A stretch of 64,000 bases of DNA, from positions 62,001 to 126,000 of the forward strand of contig NZ_KE384313.1 of assembly GCF_000425145.1 (NCBI RefSeq), given 5' to 3'. The translations under genes and the position numbers were made by a program. The stretch is from Pedobacter glucosidilyticus DSM 23534 (lineage in GTDB: Bacteria > Bacteroidota > Bacteroidia > Sphingobacteriales > Sphingobacteriaceae). This document shows, piece after piece, positions 35,160 to 46,153 of the stretch. The notes under the pieces were generated by a model, which saw nothing but the letters and a program-made list of their open reading frames with translations, searched no databases and was not told the origin of the DNA. Every line of letters begins with the position of its first letter. Position 1 is the stretch's first letter.

Positions 35160-36410
35160 TTGAAAAAAGAGCTAAATATTTCTAAAGACGAAGAACAAAT
35201 AGATCTTATCGAGCTCTTGCTGAAAAGGCAAGCCGAGTTAAACGCACTCTTAGAAATTACTCAAGCCATCAATAGCAACGTACCAGGCTCTGTTTTGATA
35301 GAAATGCTGGAGCTTATCTTAAAAACAACATTAAAAGTTGGACGATTTAGGTTGCTTTTTAAAAATGAAGACGATTTTATTTGTGTATCACAATTTGGTG
35401 GTGATTTAGAATATGATGAAGACTATAATGCCATCAGTAAAGAACTGATAGAGCTTAAAAACCCAACAGAGCTATCAGACCACCCAGACCCTATATTTAA
35501 TAAATATGAGTATTTTATACCTGTTTACCATAAAAACCAAGCTTTAGCTTATATATTGGTTGGTGATTTTTCTCCTGAAGAAAAACTGATAAGCAACAAA
35601 ATAGATTATATCCAGACACTGATAAATGTTATTATTGTTGCTTTTGAGAATAAAAAATTATTTAAAGAACGTATCCAAAAAGAGCGTATCCAAAGAGATC
35701 TTGAACTTGCCAGTCAGGTTCAAAACATGCTTATTCCTCAGGTTTTACCAAAAAATAACGAGCTAGATGTTGAAGCTATCTATCGTCAACATCAAACCAT
35801 AGGTGGAGATTTTTATGATTTTATAGAACTTAATGATACCGAGATTCTTTGGTGCGTAGCCGATGTTTCTGGAAAAGGAATATCCGCAGCGTTAATTATG
35901 GCCAATTTTCAGGCTAGCTTAAGAGCCCTAGTTTCTGTTGATATTTCTTTATCAGAACTTATTTCCAGACTAAACAAAGTAGTTTACCAAAATACTAAAG
36001 GCGATAGGTTTATTACCCTATTTTTAGGTAAGTACAATAAGCAAACCCGAGTATTAAATTTTGTAAATGCTGGCCACAATGCCTCTTTATTGATACAAAA
36101 CAATAACGTTGAACCCCTATTAAAAGGCACCACCATGATTGGCGTATTTGATGAGCTACCTTTTATCAATGAAGGACATATCACTATACCATCTGAGGCG
36201 CTAATTTTTAATTATACAGATGGCATTTTAGAATTTGATGGTGAAGAAGAAAGAAGCTTATCTGAGATAGATTTAATGGATTTTTTAATAGCCAACAATC
36301 ATCAAGACTTAAAAACAATACACCACTTACTTATTAAAAAGATTGAAAATATAAGAAGAAGTGTTACCGCAACAGATGATATTACCATCCTATCTTTAAG
36401 ATTTCATTAG
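35160..36410 (+). CDS. GAF + PP2C (SpoIIE/RsbU-type) serine phosphatase
   Basis: A 416-residue protein starting at TTG 35160 (no upstream ATG in frame). Residues about 20-165 form a GAF-like sensor, a short coiled linker follows, and the PP2C/SpoIIE domain covers about 195-416 with GGDFYDFIEL, CVADVSGKGISAAL and NYTDGILE, the metal-binding acidic motifs. Such enzymes dephosphorylate STAS-type anti-sigma antagonists in partner-switching systems. No RsbV/RsbW gene is visible nearby, so the target lies elsewhere. Confidence 0.88.
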   Translation: MKKELNISKDEEQIDLIELLLKRQAELNALLEITQAINSNVPGSVLIEMLELILKTTLKVGRFRLLFKNEDDFICVSQFGGDLEYDEDYNAISKELIELKNPTELSDHPDPIFNKYEYFIPVYHKNQALAYILVGDFSPEEKLISNKIDYIQTLINVIIVAFENKKLFKERIQKERIQRDLELASQVQNMLIPQVLPKNNELDVEAIYRQHQTIGGDFYDFIELNDTEILWCVADVSGKGISAALIMANFQASLRALVSVDISLSELISRLNKVVYQNTKGDRFITLFLGKYNKQTRVLNFVNAGHNASLLIQNNNVEPLLKGTTMIGVFDELPFINEGHITIPSEALIFNYTDGILEFDGEEERSLSEIDLMDFLIANNHQDLKTIHHLLIKKIENIRRSVTATDDITILSLRFH

Positions 36411-36450
36411 CTCGCACATCTGAGTTTTGTAAATAAGTTAATTTTGGCTA

Positions 36451-37410
36451 ATGAAAATCAAACCAGATAAATTTGTTATAGCAGTATTCATCGTCATCGT
36501 TATTGCTTATTTTTTACCACAATGGGGTGTTAAAGAAAGTAAAATACCACTGGCAACTATTTCATCCATAGGGGTATCCCTAATTTTCTTTTTTTACGGT
36601 CTAAAATTAAGTGCTGATAAGCTAGTTGCAGGTTTAAAAAACTGGAAACTTCATATTCTTATTCAAGTATCTACTTTTTTACTATTCCCAATCATAGTTT
36701 TACCATTTTATCCCTTAGCGCTTGCTACTAAACAGGAAGTATTATGGCTATCTATGCTTTTTCTGGCTGCCTTACCTTCTACAGTTTCCTCATCTGTGGT
36801 TATGGTAGCCATGGCTAAAGGTAATTTACCAGCAGCCATATTTAACGCCAGTATTTCTGGAATTATAGGTATCGCCATAACGCCTTTATGGATGGGTATG
36901 TTTTTACAACAAACATCTGGAGATTTTAATTTAGGAGCAGTTTACCTACAACTGATGATAGAAATTATTTTACCTGTATTAGCGGGTATTCTTTTACAGC
37001 GCCATTGGGGTAAATATGCAATCCAATACAATAAACATCTTACACTCTTTGATAAAACAGTTATACTCATCATCATTTATAAAAGTTTTGCCCAGTCTTT
37101 TGCCGATGACTTATTTGCGGAAATATCTCTAAGAGATTTATTACAACTATCCGGTTTAACCGTTTTGCTATTTTACTGCATGTATTATTTGGTAGGATAT
37201 TTAGCCAAATACCTGAAATTTAATATAGAAGACAGCATCACCGCACAATTTTGCGGAACAAAAAAATCATTGGTACACGGTACCGTTTTTTCTAAAATAC
37301 TTTTTAGTGATATGCCCAATATTGGTGTTTTGCTACTTCCATTAATGATATTTCATGCTTTTCAGCTCGTTGTTATCAGTTATATAGCTGGTAAATTAGC
37401 TAAAAGGTAA
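36451..37410 (+). CDS. SBF-like / bile acid:sodium symporter family transporter (YfeH type)
   Basis: A 319-residue membrane protein with about nine to ten helices in the ASBT fold. Typical stretches are LIFFFYGLKLSADKL, ALPSTVSSSVVMVAMAKGN at the crossover helix, and QFCGTKKSLVHGT. Fits the YfeH/SLC10A7-like branch whose natural substrate is unknown; bile acid transport is not implied. It is alone before secA. Confidence 0.88.
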   Translation: MKIKPDKFVIAVFIVIVIAYFLPQWGVKESKIPLATISSIGVSLIFFFYGLKLSADKLVAGLKNWKLHILIQVSTFLLFPIIVLPFYPLALATKQEVLWLSMLFLAALPSTVSSSVVMVAMAKGNLPAAIFNASISGIIGIAITPLWMGMFLQQTSGDFNLGAVYLQLMIEIILPVLAGILLQRHWGKYAIQYNKHLTLFDKTVILIIIYKSFAQSFADDLFAEISLRDLLQLSGLTVLLFYCMYYLVGYLAKYLKFNIEDSITAQFCGTKKSLVHGTVFSKILFSDMPNIGVLLLPLMIFHAFQLVVISYIAGKLAKR

Positions 37411-37507
37411 CCTGATATTTATAAGTGATAATTTTACGTTTTACACAGTACTTTTATATTCCAAACTCTTAAATAAAATCTTAATTTTACCGTTCATCAA
37501 ATGTCAA

Positions 37508-37527
37508 ATTGGCTTAAATTAGCCAAT
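37508..37527 (+). promoter_or_regulatory. Small hairpin in the secA leader
   Basis: ATTGGCT-TAAATT-AGCCAAT, a perfect 7-bp stem 45 bp before the secA start. It could shape secA translation or be chance. Confidence 0.35.
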
Positions 37528-37571
37528 GGCTCAATTGTTGATTTTATTGAGTTTTCAAACAAAAAAACAGC

Positions 37572-40500
37572 ATGTTAAATTTTATAAATAAGCTATTCGG
37601 TAGTAAATCAGAACGCGATGTTAAAAGTCTGAGACCTATCGTAGATAAGATAAACGAAGAATTTCAGAAACTAGCCCATATTTCTCATGATGAATTAAGA
37701 GCAAAAACTCAAGAGTTTAAACAAAGAATTCAGGAAAGTCTCTCAGAAATTAATGAGAAAATCACAGAAATTAAAAACAACGTTGAGCAAAATCCTGAGC
37801 TTCCTTTACACGAAAAAACGGCTTACTATGATGAAGTTGACCGTTTAGAGAAAGAGCGTAACAAAAAGCTTGAAACAGCTTTGATGGATATTTTACCAGA
37901 AGCTTTTGCAGTTGTAAAAGAAACAGCAAGACGCTTTTCAGAAAACGAAACTTTAGAAGTTACAGCTAGTGTTTTTGATAGAGAGCTGGCTGCAAAGAAG
38001 GCGAATGTTGTTATCCAAGGAGATAAAGCTATTCACCATAATAGCTGGATAGCAGCAGGTACAGAAGTAAAATGGAGCATGATTCATTACGATGTACAGC
38101 TGATAGGTGGTATCGTATTACATCAAGGTAAAATTGCCGAAATGGCTACTGGAGAGGGTAAAACTTTAGTTGGTACATTACCTATTTACCTAAATGCTTT
38201 ATCAGGCATGGGTATACATGTAGTAACGGTAAATGATTATTTAGCTCGTCGTGACTCTGAGTGGAATGGTCCAATTTTCGAGTTCCACGGTTTATCTGTT
38301 GATTGCATAGATAAACACTATCCAAACTCGGCTGATAGAAGAAAAGCTTACCAAGCTGATGTAGTTTACGGCACCAATAATGAGTTTGGTTTTGATTACC
38401 TGCGTGACAATATGACACGTACACCAGAAGAATTGGTGCAAGGCAAATTACACTTTGCTATTGTGGATGAGGTGGACTCGGTTCTTATTGATGATGCCCG
38501 TACACCTTTAATCATTTCTGGTCCTATCCCACGTGGAGACCAACATGAGTTTTACGAGTTAAAACCACGTATAGAACGCTTGGTAAATACTCAAAGAAAC
38601 TTTATCACCAATGTTTTAAACGAAGCAAAAAAGCAAATTAATGAAGGTAAAACTGGTGTAGAAGAAGGCGGTTTAGCATTGTTAAGAGCTTATAGGGGTT
38701 TACCTAAAAATAAAGCACTTATCAAATTCTTGAGCGAGCCTGGCATGCGTCAGGTATTAACCAAAGCAGAGAATTATTACATGCAAGATCAAAATAAAGA
38801 GATGCATAAAGCAGATGCTGAACTTTATTTTATCATTGATGAAAAAAATAATCAGGTAGAGCTTACAGAAAAAGGTATCGAGTTAATTACAGCATCGGGC
38901 GAAGACCCTCATTTCTTTGTCTTACCAGATGTAGGTACAGAAATAGCTGATATTGAAAAATCTACCCTCAGTAACGAAGAAAAAGCAAGTAAAAAAGACG
39001 AATTAATTAGAGATTATTCTATCAAATCAGAACGTATACACTCTGTAAATCAATTATTAAAAGCTTATACCTTATTTGAAAAAGATACAGAGTATATCAT
39101 TGATGAAGGAAAAGTTAAAATCGTTGATGAGCAAACGGGTCGTATTATGGATGGCCGTCGTTACTCAGATGGTTTACACCAGGCTATAGAAGCAAAAGAA
39201 AATGTGAAGATTGAGGATGCAACGCAAACTTATGCTACCATTACCCTTCAAAATTACTTTAGAATGTACCATAAACTTGCCGGTATGACGGGTACTGCCG
39301 TTACAGAAGCAGGCGAGTTATGGCAAATTTATAAATTGGATGTGGTGGAGATTCCAACACACAGACCAACTTCTCGTACCGATATGCAAGATAAAGTATA
39401 TCGTACCATGCGTGAGAAATACAATGCCGTTGCTGAAGAAATTGTAGAATTAACAAAAGCCGGTCGCCCGGTTCTGGTGGGTACTACTTCCGTAGAGATA
39501 TCAGAATTATTAAGCCGTATGCTTAAGTTAAGAGGTATTAAGCACAATGTGTTAAATGCCAAACTACACCAAAAAGAAGCTGATATTGTTGCAGAAGCAG
39601 GTAAAGCAGGTACAGTAACCATTGCAACAAACATGGCTGGTCGTGGTACCGATATTAAATTAGGCCCAGGCGTTAAAGAAGCTGGTGGTTTAGCTATTGT
39701 GGGTACAGAAAGACATGAATCTAGAAGGGTTGATAGACAGTTGAGAGGTCGTTCTGGTCGTCAAGGAGACCCAGGTTCTTCGCAGTTCTTTGTGTCTTTA
39801 GAAGATAATTTAATGCGTTTATTTGGTTCAGAACGTATTGCCAATTTAATGGTGAAAATGGGTATAGAGGATGGCGAAGTTATCCAACATTCTATGATTA
39901 CCAGTTCTATAGAAAGAGCTCAGAAAAAAGTTGAAGAAAACAACTTTGGTATCCGTAAAAGGTTGTTAGAGTATGATGATGTGATGAACTCGCAACGTAC
40001 TGTAATTTATACCAAACGTAAGAATGCCTTATTTGGAGAGCGTTTAGATTTAGACATCGAAAACATGGTTGTTGATGTGATAGACGATATTGTTACCGAG
40101 TATAAAGAAGCCAACAATTACGAAGGCTTTAAGCTAGAGCTGATTAGAATTTTTGCTATTGATACTGCTATCACACATGAACAGTTTACTGGCTCTAATA
40201 TCAACAAGCTTTCTGATATTATTTTTGAAGAAGCAACCGAAGCTTACAAGCGCAAATCAGATGCTATCGCACAGCAAGCCTACCCGGTTTTAAAAGAGGT
40301 TTTAGATACCAGAGGGCAATCTATCGAAAATATTATTGTGCCATTTACGGATGGCACACATGGTATACAGGTTGCAGCACCTTTAAGAAAATCTGTAGAA
40401 ACACAAGGTAAAGAAGTGGTAAAAGCATTTGAGAAAAATGTTGTTTTAGCTTTAATTGATGATACTTGGAAAGAGCACCTTCGCGAAATGGACGACTTAA

Positions 40501-40889
40501 AACAGTCTGTACAAAATGCTGTTTATGAGCAAAAAGATCCATTAGTGGTTTACAAAATGGAGGCCTTCAATTTATTTAAAGGAATGCTTGCAGGTGTAAA
40601 TAAAGAAGTGGTAAGTTTCTTGTTTAAAGGTATTATTCCAACTAATGATGGTCATGCAGCACCAGTTCAAGAAGCAAGACAACAGCCCCAAACAGATATG
40701 AGGCAGATGAAAGTTTCTAAGCCAGAGTTAGCAAGAGAAAGCAATGGCGTACCAATGGTAGATGATACCCGCGAACTGCAAAAGACACAACCTATTGTTC
40801 GACATGAAGACAAGATCGGTAGAAATGATCCTTGTCCATGCGGAAGCGGAAAAAAATATAAAAATTGCCACGGTTTATCAGCATCATGA
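37572..40889 (+). CDS. secA: Preprotein translocase ATPase SecA
   Basis: A 1105-residue motor ATPase of the Sec pathway. It has the Walker A-like motif [13 protein letters not shown], the DEAD-type [15 protein letters not shown], helicase motif [22 protein letters not shown] and [13 protein letters not shown], a scaffold/wing region and a C-terminal SEC-C zinc motif [14 protein letters not shown]. It is about 200 residues longer than the E. coli protein, with inserts after the DEAD region as is usual in Bacteroidota. The start of the next gene overlaps its stop (ATGA at 40886-40889). Confidence 0.97.
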   Translation: MLNFINKLFGSKSERDVKSLRPIVDKINEEFQKLAHISHDELRAKTQEFKQRIQESLSEINEKITEIKNNVEQNPELPLHEKTAYYDEVDRLEKERNKKLETALMDILPEAFAVVKETARRFSENETLEVTASVFDRELAAKKANVVIQGDKAIHHNSWIAAGTEVKWSMIHYDVQLIGGIVLHQGKIAEMATGEGKTLVGTLPIYLNALSGMGIHVVTVNDYLARRDSEWNGPIFEFHGLSVDCIDKHYPNSADRRKAYQADVVYGTNNEFGFDYLRDNMTRTPEELVQGKLHFAIVDEVDSVLIDDARTPLIISGPIPRGDQHEFYELKPRIERLVNTQRNFITNVLNEAKKQINEGKTGVEEGGLALLRAYRGLPKNKALIKFLSEPGMRQVLTKAENYYMQDQNKEMHKADAELYFIIDEKNNQVELTEKGIELITASGEDPHFFVLPDVGTEIADIEKSTLSNEEKASKKDELIRDYSIKSERIHSVNQLLKAYTLFEKDTEYIIDEGKVKIVDEQTGRIMDGRRYSDGLHQAIEAKENVKIEDATQTYATITLQNYFRMYHKLAGMTGTAVTEAGELWQIYKLDVVEIPTHRPTSRTDMQDKVYRTMREKYNAVAEEIVELTKAGRPVLVGTTSVEISELLSRMLKLRGIKHNVLNAKLHQKEADIVAEAGKAGTVTIATNMAGRGTDIKLGPGVKEAGGLAIVGTERHESRRVDRQLRGRSGRQGDPGSSQFFVSLEDNLMRLFGSERIANLMVKMGIEDGEVIQHSMITSSIERAQKKVEENNFGIRKRLLEYDDVMNSQRTVIYTKRKNALFGERLDLDIENMVVDVIDDIVTEYKEANNYEGFKLELIRIFAIDTAITHEQFTGSNINKLSDIIFEEATEAYKRKSDAIAQQAYPVLKEVLDTRGQSIENIIVPFTDGTHGIQVAAPLRKSVETQGKEVVKAFEKNVVLALIDDTWKEHLREMDDLKQSVQNAVYEQKDPLVVYKMEAFNLFKGMLAGVNKEVVSFLFKGIIPTNDGHAAPVQEARQQPQTDMRQMKVSKPELARESNGVPMVDDTRELQKTQPIVRHEDKIGRNDPCPCGSGKKYKNCHGLSAS

Positions 40890-41296
40890 AAATGATTAGA
40901 TACATATTAATTTTAGGATTTTGCTTTACAGGAACTTTAGCATTTGCGCAGAAAGGTACAGTTAAAGAAGTTAAAGACCCTTTGATTGATAGTTTGATAG
41001 CCAGAAGAATAGCTTTAAACAAAGGAGTTACCAAAGATGGTACTTCTCTTGTTGTCTATGGCTACCGCGTACAAATTTTCTTTGGCCCAAACCGTAACGA
41101 TGCTTATCAAGAGCAAGCCCGTTTTAAAAGTTTATATCCAGAGTACAACACCTATATTTCATACACTCAACCAAATTACCGGGTAAAAATTGGAGATTTT
41201 AGAACCAGAATGGAAGCACAAAAAATACTGACAGAGCTAAGACCCGTATTTCCTACCCTTTTTATTTTTAACGAACGTATAAATCCATCTAATTAA
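40886..41296 (+). CDS. SPOR domain-containing exported protein
   Basis: 136 codons from ATG 40886, which overlaps the secA stop by 4 bp and gives a clean signal peptide ending TLAFAQ; a longer frame to TTG 40865 would spoil it. The mature part is mostly a SPOR domain ([37 protein letters not shown]), which binds denuded glycan strands of peptidoglycan at the septum. It is tightly coupled to secA and precedes the M20 gene by 2 bp. Confidence 0.88.
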   Translation: MKMIRYILILGFCFTGTLAFAQKGTVKEVKDPLIDSLIARRIALNKGVTKDGTSLVVYGYRVQIFFGPNRNDAYQEQARFKSLYPEYNTYISYTQPNYRVKIGDFRTRMEAQKILTELRPVFPTLFIFNERINPSN

Positions 41297-41298
41297 AA

Positions 41299-42483
41299 AT
41301 GCTGATTGAGAAAATTAAGTTAGCCGCAAAGGAAATTCACGAAGGTGTGATAGCTAACAGAAGACATCTGCATGCTCATCCAGAACTTTCTTTTGAAGAG
41401 TATGAAACTTCTGCTTTTGTACAAGAGCAGCTAAAAGCCATGCAAATACCTTTTGAAAAAATGGCTAACACAGGTGTTGTAGGTATTATTAAAGGAGAAA
41501 AGCCATCAGATAAAGTTATCGCCTTAAGGGCAGATATGGATGCGCTTCCTATTGAAGAAGCTAATGATGTGCCTTATAAATCTACCAAACCAGGTGTAAT
41601 GCATGCTTGTGGGCATGATGTACACACTTCTTCTTTATTAGGGACAGCAAAAATCCTGAACGATTTAAAGAACGAGTTTGGTGGAACTATCAAATTGATA
41701 TTTCAACCCGCTGAGGAAAGATTACCAGGAGGAGCAAACCTCATGATTAAAGAAGGTGTTTTAGAAAATCCTAAGCCATCGGCTGTATTGGGGCAGCATG
41801 TAATGCCTTTGATAGAAGCTGGTAAAATTGGTATTCGCCCGGGTAAATACATGGCCTCTACAGACGAATTATATGTGACTGTAAAAGGTAAAGGTGGGCA
41901 TGGCGCACAACCTCAGCAAAATATAGACCCTGTGGTGATTATGGCACACATGATTACAGCTTTGCAACAAATTGTTAGTAGAAATGCTGATCCTCGCTTA
42001 CCATCTGTATTATCTTTTGGAAAAGTAATTGCCAATGGTGCAACCAATGTTATCCCTAATGAGGTTTATTTAGAGGGTACTTTTAGGACTTTAAATGAAG
42101 ATTGGAGAGCAGAAGCTCATCAGAAAATGAAAAAAATGGCAGAGTCTATTGCCGAAGGTATGGGTGGAAGCTGCGATTTTAGAATAGAAAGAGGCTATCC
42201 ATTTTTAATCAATGAAGAAGTTTTAACTGCTAATGTAAAGAGTTTTGCTATCGATTATATGGGGAAAGAGAATGTGATAGATTTAGATATCTGGATGGCG
42301 GCAGAAGATTTTGCTTATTTCTCTCAGGTAACCGATGCTTGCTTTTACAGGTTAGGAACCGGTAATAAAGAGCGTAACATCATATCATCTGTACATACAC
42401 CAACCTTTGATATTGATGAAAAAGCGCTAGAGTTAAGCACAGGGTTAATGGCTTACTTAACCCTAAAACAGTTAGGAAATTAG
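41299..42483 (+). CDS. M20 family metallopeptidase / amidohydrolase
   Basis: A 394-residue zinc enzyme like N-acyl-amino acid or hippurate amidohydrolases. Zinc ligands are visible in MHACGHDVHTSS, FQPAEER and the late SSVHTPTFDID; a dimerisation domain (about 185-300, GKGGHGAQPQQNIDPV) is inserted. No signal peptide, so cytoplasmic. It follows the SPOR gene by 2 bp, ending the secA unit. Substrate not known. Confidence 0.92.
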   Translation: MLIEKIKLAAKEIHEGVIANRRHLHAHPELSFEEYETSAFVQEQLKAMQIPFEKMANTGVVGIIKGEKPSDKVIALRADMDALPIEEANDVPYKSTKPGVMHACGHDVHTSSLLGTAKILNDLKNEFGGTIKLIFQPAEERLPGGANLMIKEGVLENPKPSAVLGQHVMPLIEAGKIGIRPGKYMASTDELYVTVKGKGGHGAQPQQNIDPVVIMAHMITALQQIVSRNADPRLPSVLSFGKVIANGATNVIPNEVYLEGTFRTLNEDWRAEAHQKMKKMAESIAEGMGGSCDFRIERGYPFLINEEVLTANVKSFAIDYMGKENVIDLDIWMAAEDFAYFSQVTDACFYRLGTGNKERNIISSVHTPTFDIDEKALELSTGLMAYLTLKQLGN

Positions 42484-42485
42484 TG

Positions 42486-42604
42486 AAAGAGATTGCTTCA
42501 AATTATCATCTTATATCAATATCTAAACCTTTTATTATCTTTAATTTGCTTAGGATGATGATAACAAGGACTTGTAGCTGATGTAGCATAGAAACAATCT
42601 CTTT
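42486..42604. terminator. Long multi-stem hairpin between the M20 and SulP genes
   Basis: AAAGAGATTGCTTC (42486-42499) pairs with GAAACAATCTCTTT (42591-42604) with one G-U, and TTATCATC (42503-42510) with GATGATAA (42557-42564) inside. ATTTTCT follows. It probably serves as a terminator for the convergent genes, though it is long for that. Confidence 0.45.
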
Positions 42605-42687
42605 ATTTTCTAAGAACTTTCTTCTTTACTTCCATTTTTTCTTAGTAGGCTGAAAATAATCGTCCTTAAAAAATCACTCGTATAAAA

Positions 42688-44214
42688 TTATTTATTTAAC
42701 ATTACATTATAAGTTGGGTCTTCTATAATATTAATATCTATAATGCTTTCTGCATTTTTAATCAATTTTCTACAATCTGAACTTAAATGCTTTAAATGAA
42801 CTTTTTTCTTTTGCTTATAATAGCGTTCAGTTAATTTGTTTAATGCTTCAATTGCAGACATATCAACAACTCGACTTTCTTTAAAATCTATAATCACCTC
42901 CTCAGGATCGTTCAAAACATCAAATTTTTCAGTGAAAGTTGTAGTAGAACCAAAGAAAAGCGGACCATAAATTTCGTAATGCTTTACACCTTTGTCATCT
43001 ACAAACTTTCTTGCTCTAATTCGTTTAGCATTATCCCAAGCGAAAACCAAAGCAGCAATAATAACACCAATTAAAACCGCTAGTGCCAAATTGTGCAAGA
43101 AAACCGTAACCAAAGTTACTAACACCATCACTAAAATATCTGATTTCGGAAATTTGGTAAATGTTCGTAGACTTGCCCATTCAAAAGTACCAATCGCCAC
43201 CATTATCATCAATCCTGTAAGTGCAGCCATCGGAACTTTTTCGATTAAGCTACTTCCAAACATTACAAAAAACAACAACATAACCGACGCTATAACTCCC
43301 GCTAATCTCGCTCTTGCACCGTTAGAAACATTGATTAAACTTTGTCCAATCATAGCACAACCACCCATTCCTGAAAAGAACCCCGACAAAATATTGGCGA
43401 CTCCTTGTGCTACGGCTTCTCTGTTACTATGTCCGTGACTTTCCGTAAGCTCATCAACAATGTTTAAGGTGAGTAAACTTTCAATCAAACCAACACCTGC
43501 AACAATGGCCGCATACGGAAAAATGATTTGAAGTGTTTCTAAGGTAAATGGAATATTTGGAATATGAAACGGGGGAAATCCACCTTTTATAGATGCAATA
43601 TCTCCTACTGTTTTGGTATCCAATTTCAAAAAATAAACCAGACCGAAAACCACTAAAATTGCAGTAAGTGAAGCAGGAAAAGCTTTCGTTATTTTTGGTA
43701 GCCCCCAAATAATCAACATCGTTAACCCAACCAAAGCGAGAAGTAAATATAAAGTTGAACCCATTAACCAATTTCCTGAAACATCTTTAAATTGGTCTAA
43801 CTGTGACATAAAAATAATAATGGCCAAACCATTGACAAAACCAAAAATCACAGGATGCGGCACCAATCTAATAAGCTTCCCTAATTTTAAAAAACCTGCT
43901 AACATCTGAATAATTCCTGCTAAAATAACAGTAGCAAGCACATATTCTAAACCGTGAGTTTTTGCTAAAACCACAATAACAACCGCAATTGCTCCAGTTG
44001 CTCCAGAAATCATTCCAGGACGACCACCTAAAATAGAAGTTACCAAGCCCATCATAAAAGCTGCATAAAGACCAATAAGTGGTGAAAGCCCTGCTATTAA
44101 AGCAAACGCTACGGCTTCGGGAATTAAAGCCAAAGCAACGGTAATACCTGATAAAATTTCTGTTTTGTAATCTACTTTTTGTTTGAAATCAAACAAATTG
44201 ATAATTTTCTGCAT
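42688..44214 (-). CDS. SulP family inorganic anion transporter
   Basis: A 508-residue membrane protein with a SulP core of about 12-14 helices (about 15-390; GITVALALIPEAVAFALIAG and the glycine-rich GGRPGMISGATGA) and a C-terminal cytoplasmic STAS domain (about 410-505). SulP proteins carry sulfate, bicarbonate or other anions; the short second half and the context do not tell which. It is a single-gene unit. Confidence 0.92.
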   Translation of the reverse strand: MQKIINLFDFKQKVDYKTEILSGITVALALIPEAVAFALIAGLSPLIGLYAAFMMGLVTSILGGRPGMISGATGAIAVVIVVLAKTHGLEYVLATVILAGIIQMLAGFLKLGKLIRLVPHPVIFGFVNGLAIIIFMSQLDQFKDVSGNWLMGSTLYLLLALVGLTMLIIWGLPKITKAFPASLTAILVVFGLVYFLKLDTKTVGDIASIKGGFPPFHIPNIPFTLETLQIIFPYAAIVAGVGLIESLLTLNIVDELTESHGHSNREAVAQGVANILSGFFSGMGGCAMIGQSLINVSNGARARLAGVIASVMLLFFVMFGSSLIEKVPMAALTGLMIMVAIGTFEWASLRTFTKFPKSDILVMVLVTLVTVFLHNLALAVLIGVIIAALVFAWDNAKRIRARKFVDDKGVKHYEIYGPLFFGSTTTFTEKFDVLNDPEEVIIDFKESRVVDMSAIEALNKLTERYYKQKKKVHLKHLSSDCRKLIKNAESIIDINIIEDPTYNVMLNK

Positions 44215-44485
44215 AATGTATAAAATAAAAAGTTTGTAAAATATAAGATATTCCCGAATCTAAATTTCGGGTGTAAAATGAAAACAAGAAGAAAAATTGG
44301 AAAAGACTAGTTCAAGAGAACCATCAAGGTGGTGTAACTTTAGAAAATATCTGAGTTGCCTTATTCATTATGTCAAAAATATTTTTTTTTCCTGAGTTGA
44401 CAAAATAAACTTTCAATTTCCCTTCTCGGATACAATTTGTTTACTAAAAATCTCTAACTTCAATACTTCATTAATTGATAAAATC

Positions 44486-45433
44486 ATGAAAAGATTTAAT
44501 CTCCTTATCATTTCTTTATTCTTAGCAAATGCGGTATTTGCTCAAGCAATTCCTCGTTTTAATCCAGATACAGTATTAACTGTAGTAATAGAGCAAGATG
44601 TGGTGGTTAAAACGGCTAAGGCTGGTTTAAGTGAAGATGATTTTATACAAGCTATTATTACTGATACCAGTTTTTATGAGGCTTTCAGAAATATGAAAAA
44701 GTATGCTTTTATCGCAGAAAACAGGGTTTACACGTATGATAAACAGGATAAGGTAGAAGGTAGCATTTATAGAAAAATTAAACATTCTAACGACCAAAAA
44801 GGGCATAATATGCAGTATCTTGAAAAAAAAGATACTGGTAAATTATTTAAGAGAAATGGTAAGTACGAGCTTTATACTGTAGAGATGTTCGATTACATTT
44901 TTATGAATGCTTACAATTCTGATTTTGTACCTAACAGTGCTGGTGGCCCGGGTGGTAAAGGCGGAAGTAACGAGTCTTATAAAGATAAATTGAAAACTTT
45001 AATTTTTACGCCTGGAAGACCTGTAAGAGGTGTGCCTTTAATATCTGGTAAAACAGAAATATTTACAGCCAATATGCGCCAGTATTATGATTATCGTTTT
45101 TCATCTGGAATGTATTTAGATTCTATCCCCGTTTACCGTTTTAAAGTAACCATGAAACCAGATTTATCTAACTGGACCAAAGATGGTATCATGATTAAAG
45201 AGCTAACCACCATTTTTGATAAGCGTAACTTCCAGATTTTGGGCAGATATATTGATATGAAACTTGATAATTTAGCTTTTGAGTTTGATGTGCAAATGAA
45301 TATCGAGCTTGGTTATTTTAACGAAGAATTATTACCAACCAAAATCAGCTATCAAGGCAACTGGGATATACCTTTTAAAAAGCAAGAAAGAGCAAGTTTT
45401 TTGGTTTTACATAAGAATTATAAAGCAGAGTAG
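44486..45433 (+). CDS. GLPGLI family protein
   Basis: A 315-residue exported protein with a signal peptide (about 1-20, ending VFAQ) and a beta-rich body carrying IFTPGRPVRGVPLISGK, the region that corresponds to the GLPGLI motif. Family members occur almost only in Bacteroidota and have no known role. It stands alone between the divergent SulP gene and the convergent upp gene. Confidence 0.75.
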   Translation: MKRFNLLIISLFLANAVFAQAIPRFNPDTVLTVVIEQDVVVKTAKAGLSEDDFIQAIITDTSFYEAFRNMKKYAFIAENRVYTYDKQDKVEGSIYRKIKHSNDQKGHNMQYLEKKDTGKLFKRNGKYELYTVEMFDYIFMNAYNSDFVPNSAGGPGGKGGSNESYKDKLKTLIFTPGRPVRGVPLISGKTEIFTANMRQYYDYRFSSGMYLDSIPVYRFKVTMKPDLSNWTKDGIMIKELTTIFDKRNFQILGRYIDMKLDNLAFEFDVQMNIELGYFNEELLPTKISYQGNWDIPFKKQERASFLVLHKNYKAE

Positions 45434-45477
45434 TTTGTGGCTTTCTATGTTAAACATAGGCAACTAAGAAGAAATAA

Positions 45478-46119
45478 CTAAACTTTTTCTCCAAAAGCTA
45501 AATCTCCGGCATCACCCAAACCAGGTACGATATAAGCTTTACTCGTCATTTCTTCATCTATATCTCCTAACCAAAGTTTGGCTTTGGGTAAGTGAGCCTT
45601 AACATGTTCTACCCCAACCTGACTGGCAATAGCTGATACGATATGTAAATCTTTAATCTTATAATTTGCCATCAATTCTTTACAACAAAGCACCATACTT
45701 TGACCGGTAGCCAACATAGGGTCAGCAATAATTAAGGTTCTTCCATCTAAATCTGGTGTAGAGAAATACTCCATTTTAATAGTGAAACTACCATTTTTTT
45801 GAGTCTTCCTGTAAGCAGCAATAAAAGCAGAATCGGCTTTGTCAAAATAGTTTAATAAACCTTGGTGTAAAGGTAAACCGGCTCTTAAAATAGTTGCCAA
45901 AACAGGGTCAGTTTTATTTAAATTGATATTTGCCAAGCCTAAAGGTGTTTGTACTTCAAACTCCTCGTAAGTAAAAGTTTTACTAATTTCGTAAGCAAAA
46001 ATCTCCCCTAAACGCTCCATATTTCTCCTGAAACGCATACTATCTGTTTGCACTTCTGCATTTCTAAGTTCTGCTAAAAAATGGTTAGCTATGGTATTCT
46101 GCTGGCTGAGTATGAACAT
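45478..46119 (-). CDS. upp: Uracil phosphoribosyltransferase
   Basis: A 213-residue enzyme converting uracil and PRPP to UMP. The PRPP-binding motif is IADPMLATGQSMVLCCKEL, and the uracil-binding C-terminal region YIVPGLGDAGDLAFGEKV is clear. It lies 34 bp downstream of the polysaccharide deacetylase gene on the same strand. Confidence 0.95.
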   Translation of the reverse strand: MFILSQQNTIANHFLAELRNAEVQTDSMRFRRNMERLGEIFAYEISKTFTYEEFEVQTPLGLANINLNKTDPVLATILRAGLPLHQGLLNYFDKADSAFIAAYRKTQKNGSFTIKMEYFSTPDLDGRTLIIADPMLATGQSMVLCCKELMANYKIKDLHIVSAIASQVGVEHVKAHLPKAKLWLGDIDEEMTSKAYIVPGLGDAGDLAFGEKV

Positions 46120-46153
46120 GCTATAAATTTACAATTTTTACACCTTTCATTTA

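Noticed and set aside
42992-43438. Plus-strand 148-codon frame opposite the SulP gene
   Set aside because: It is a shadow of the SulP frame; the minus-strand protein has clear family motifs.
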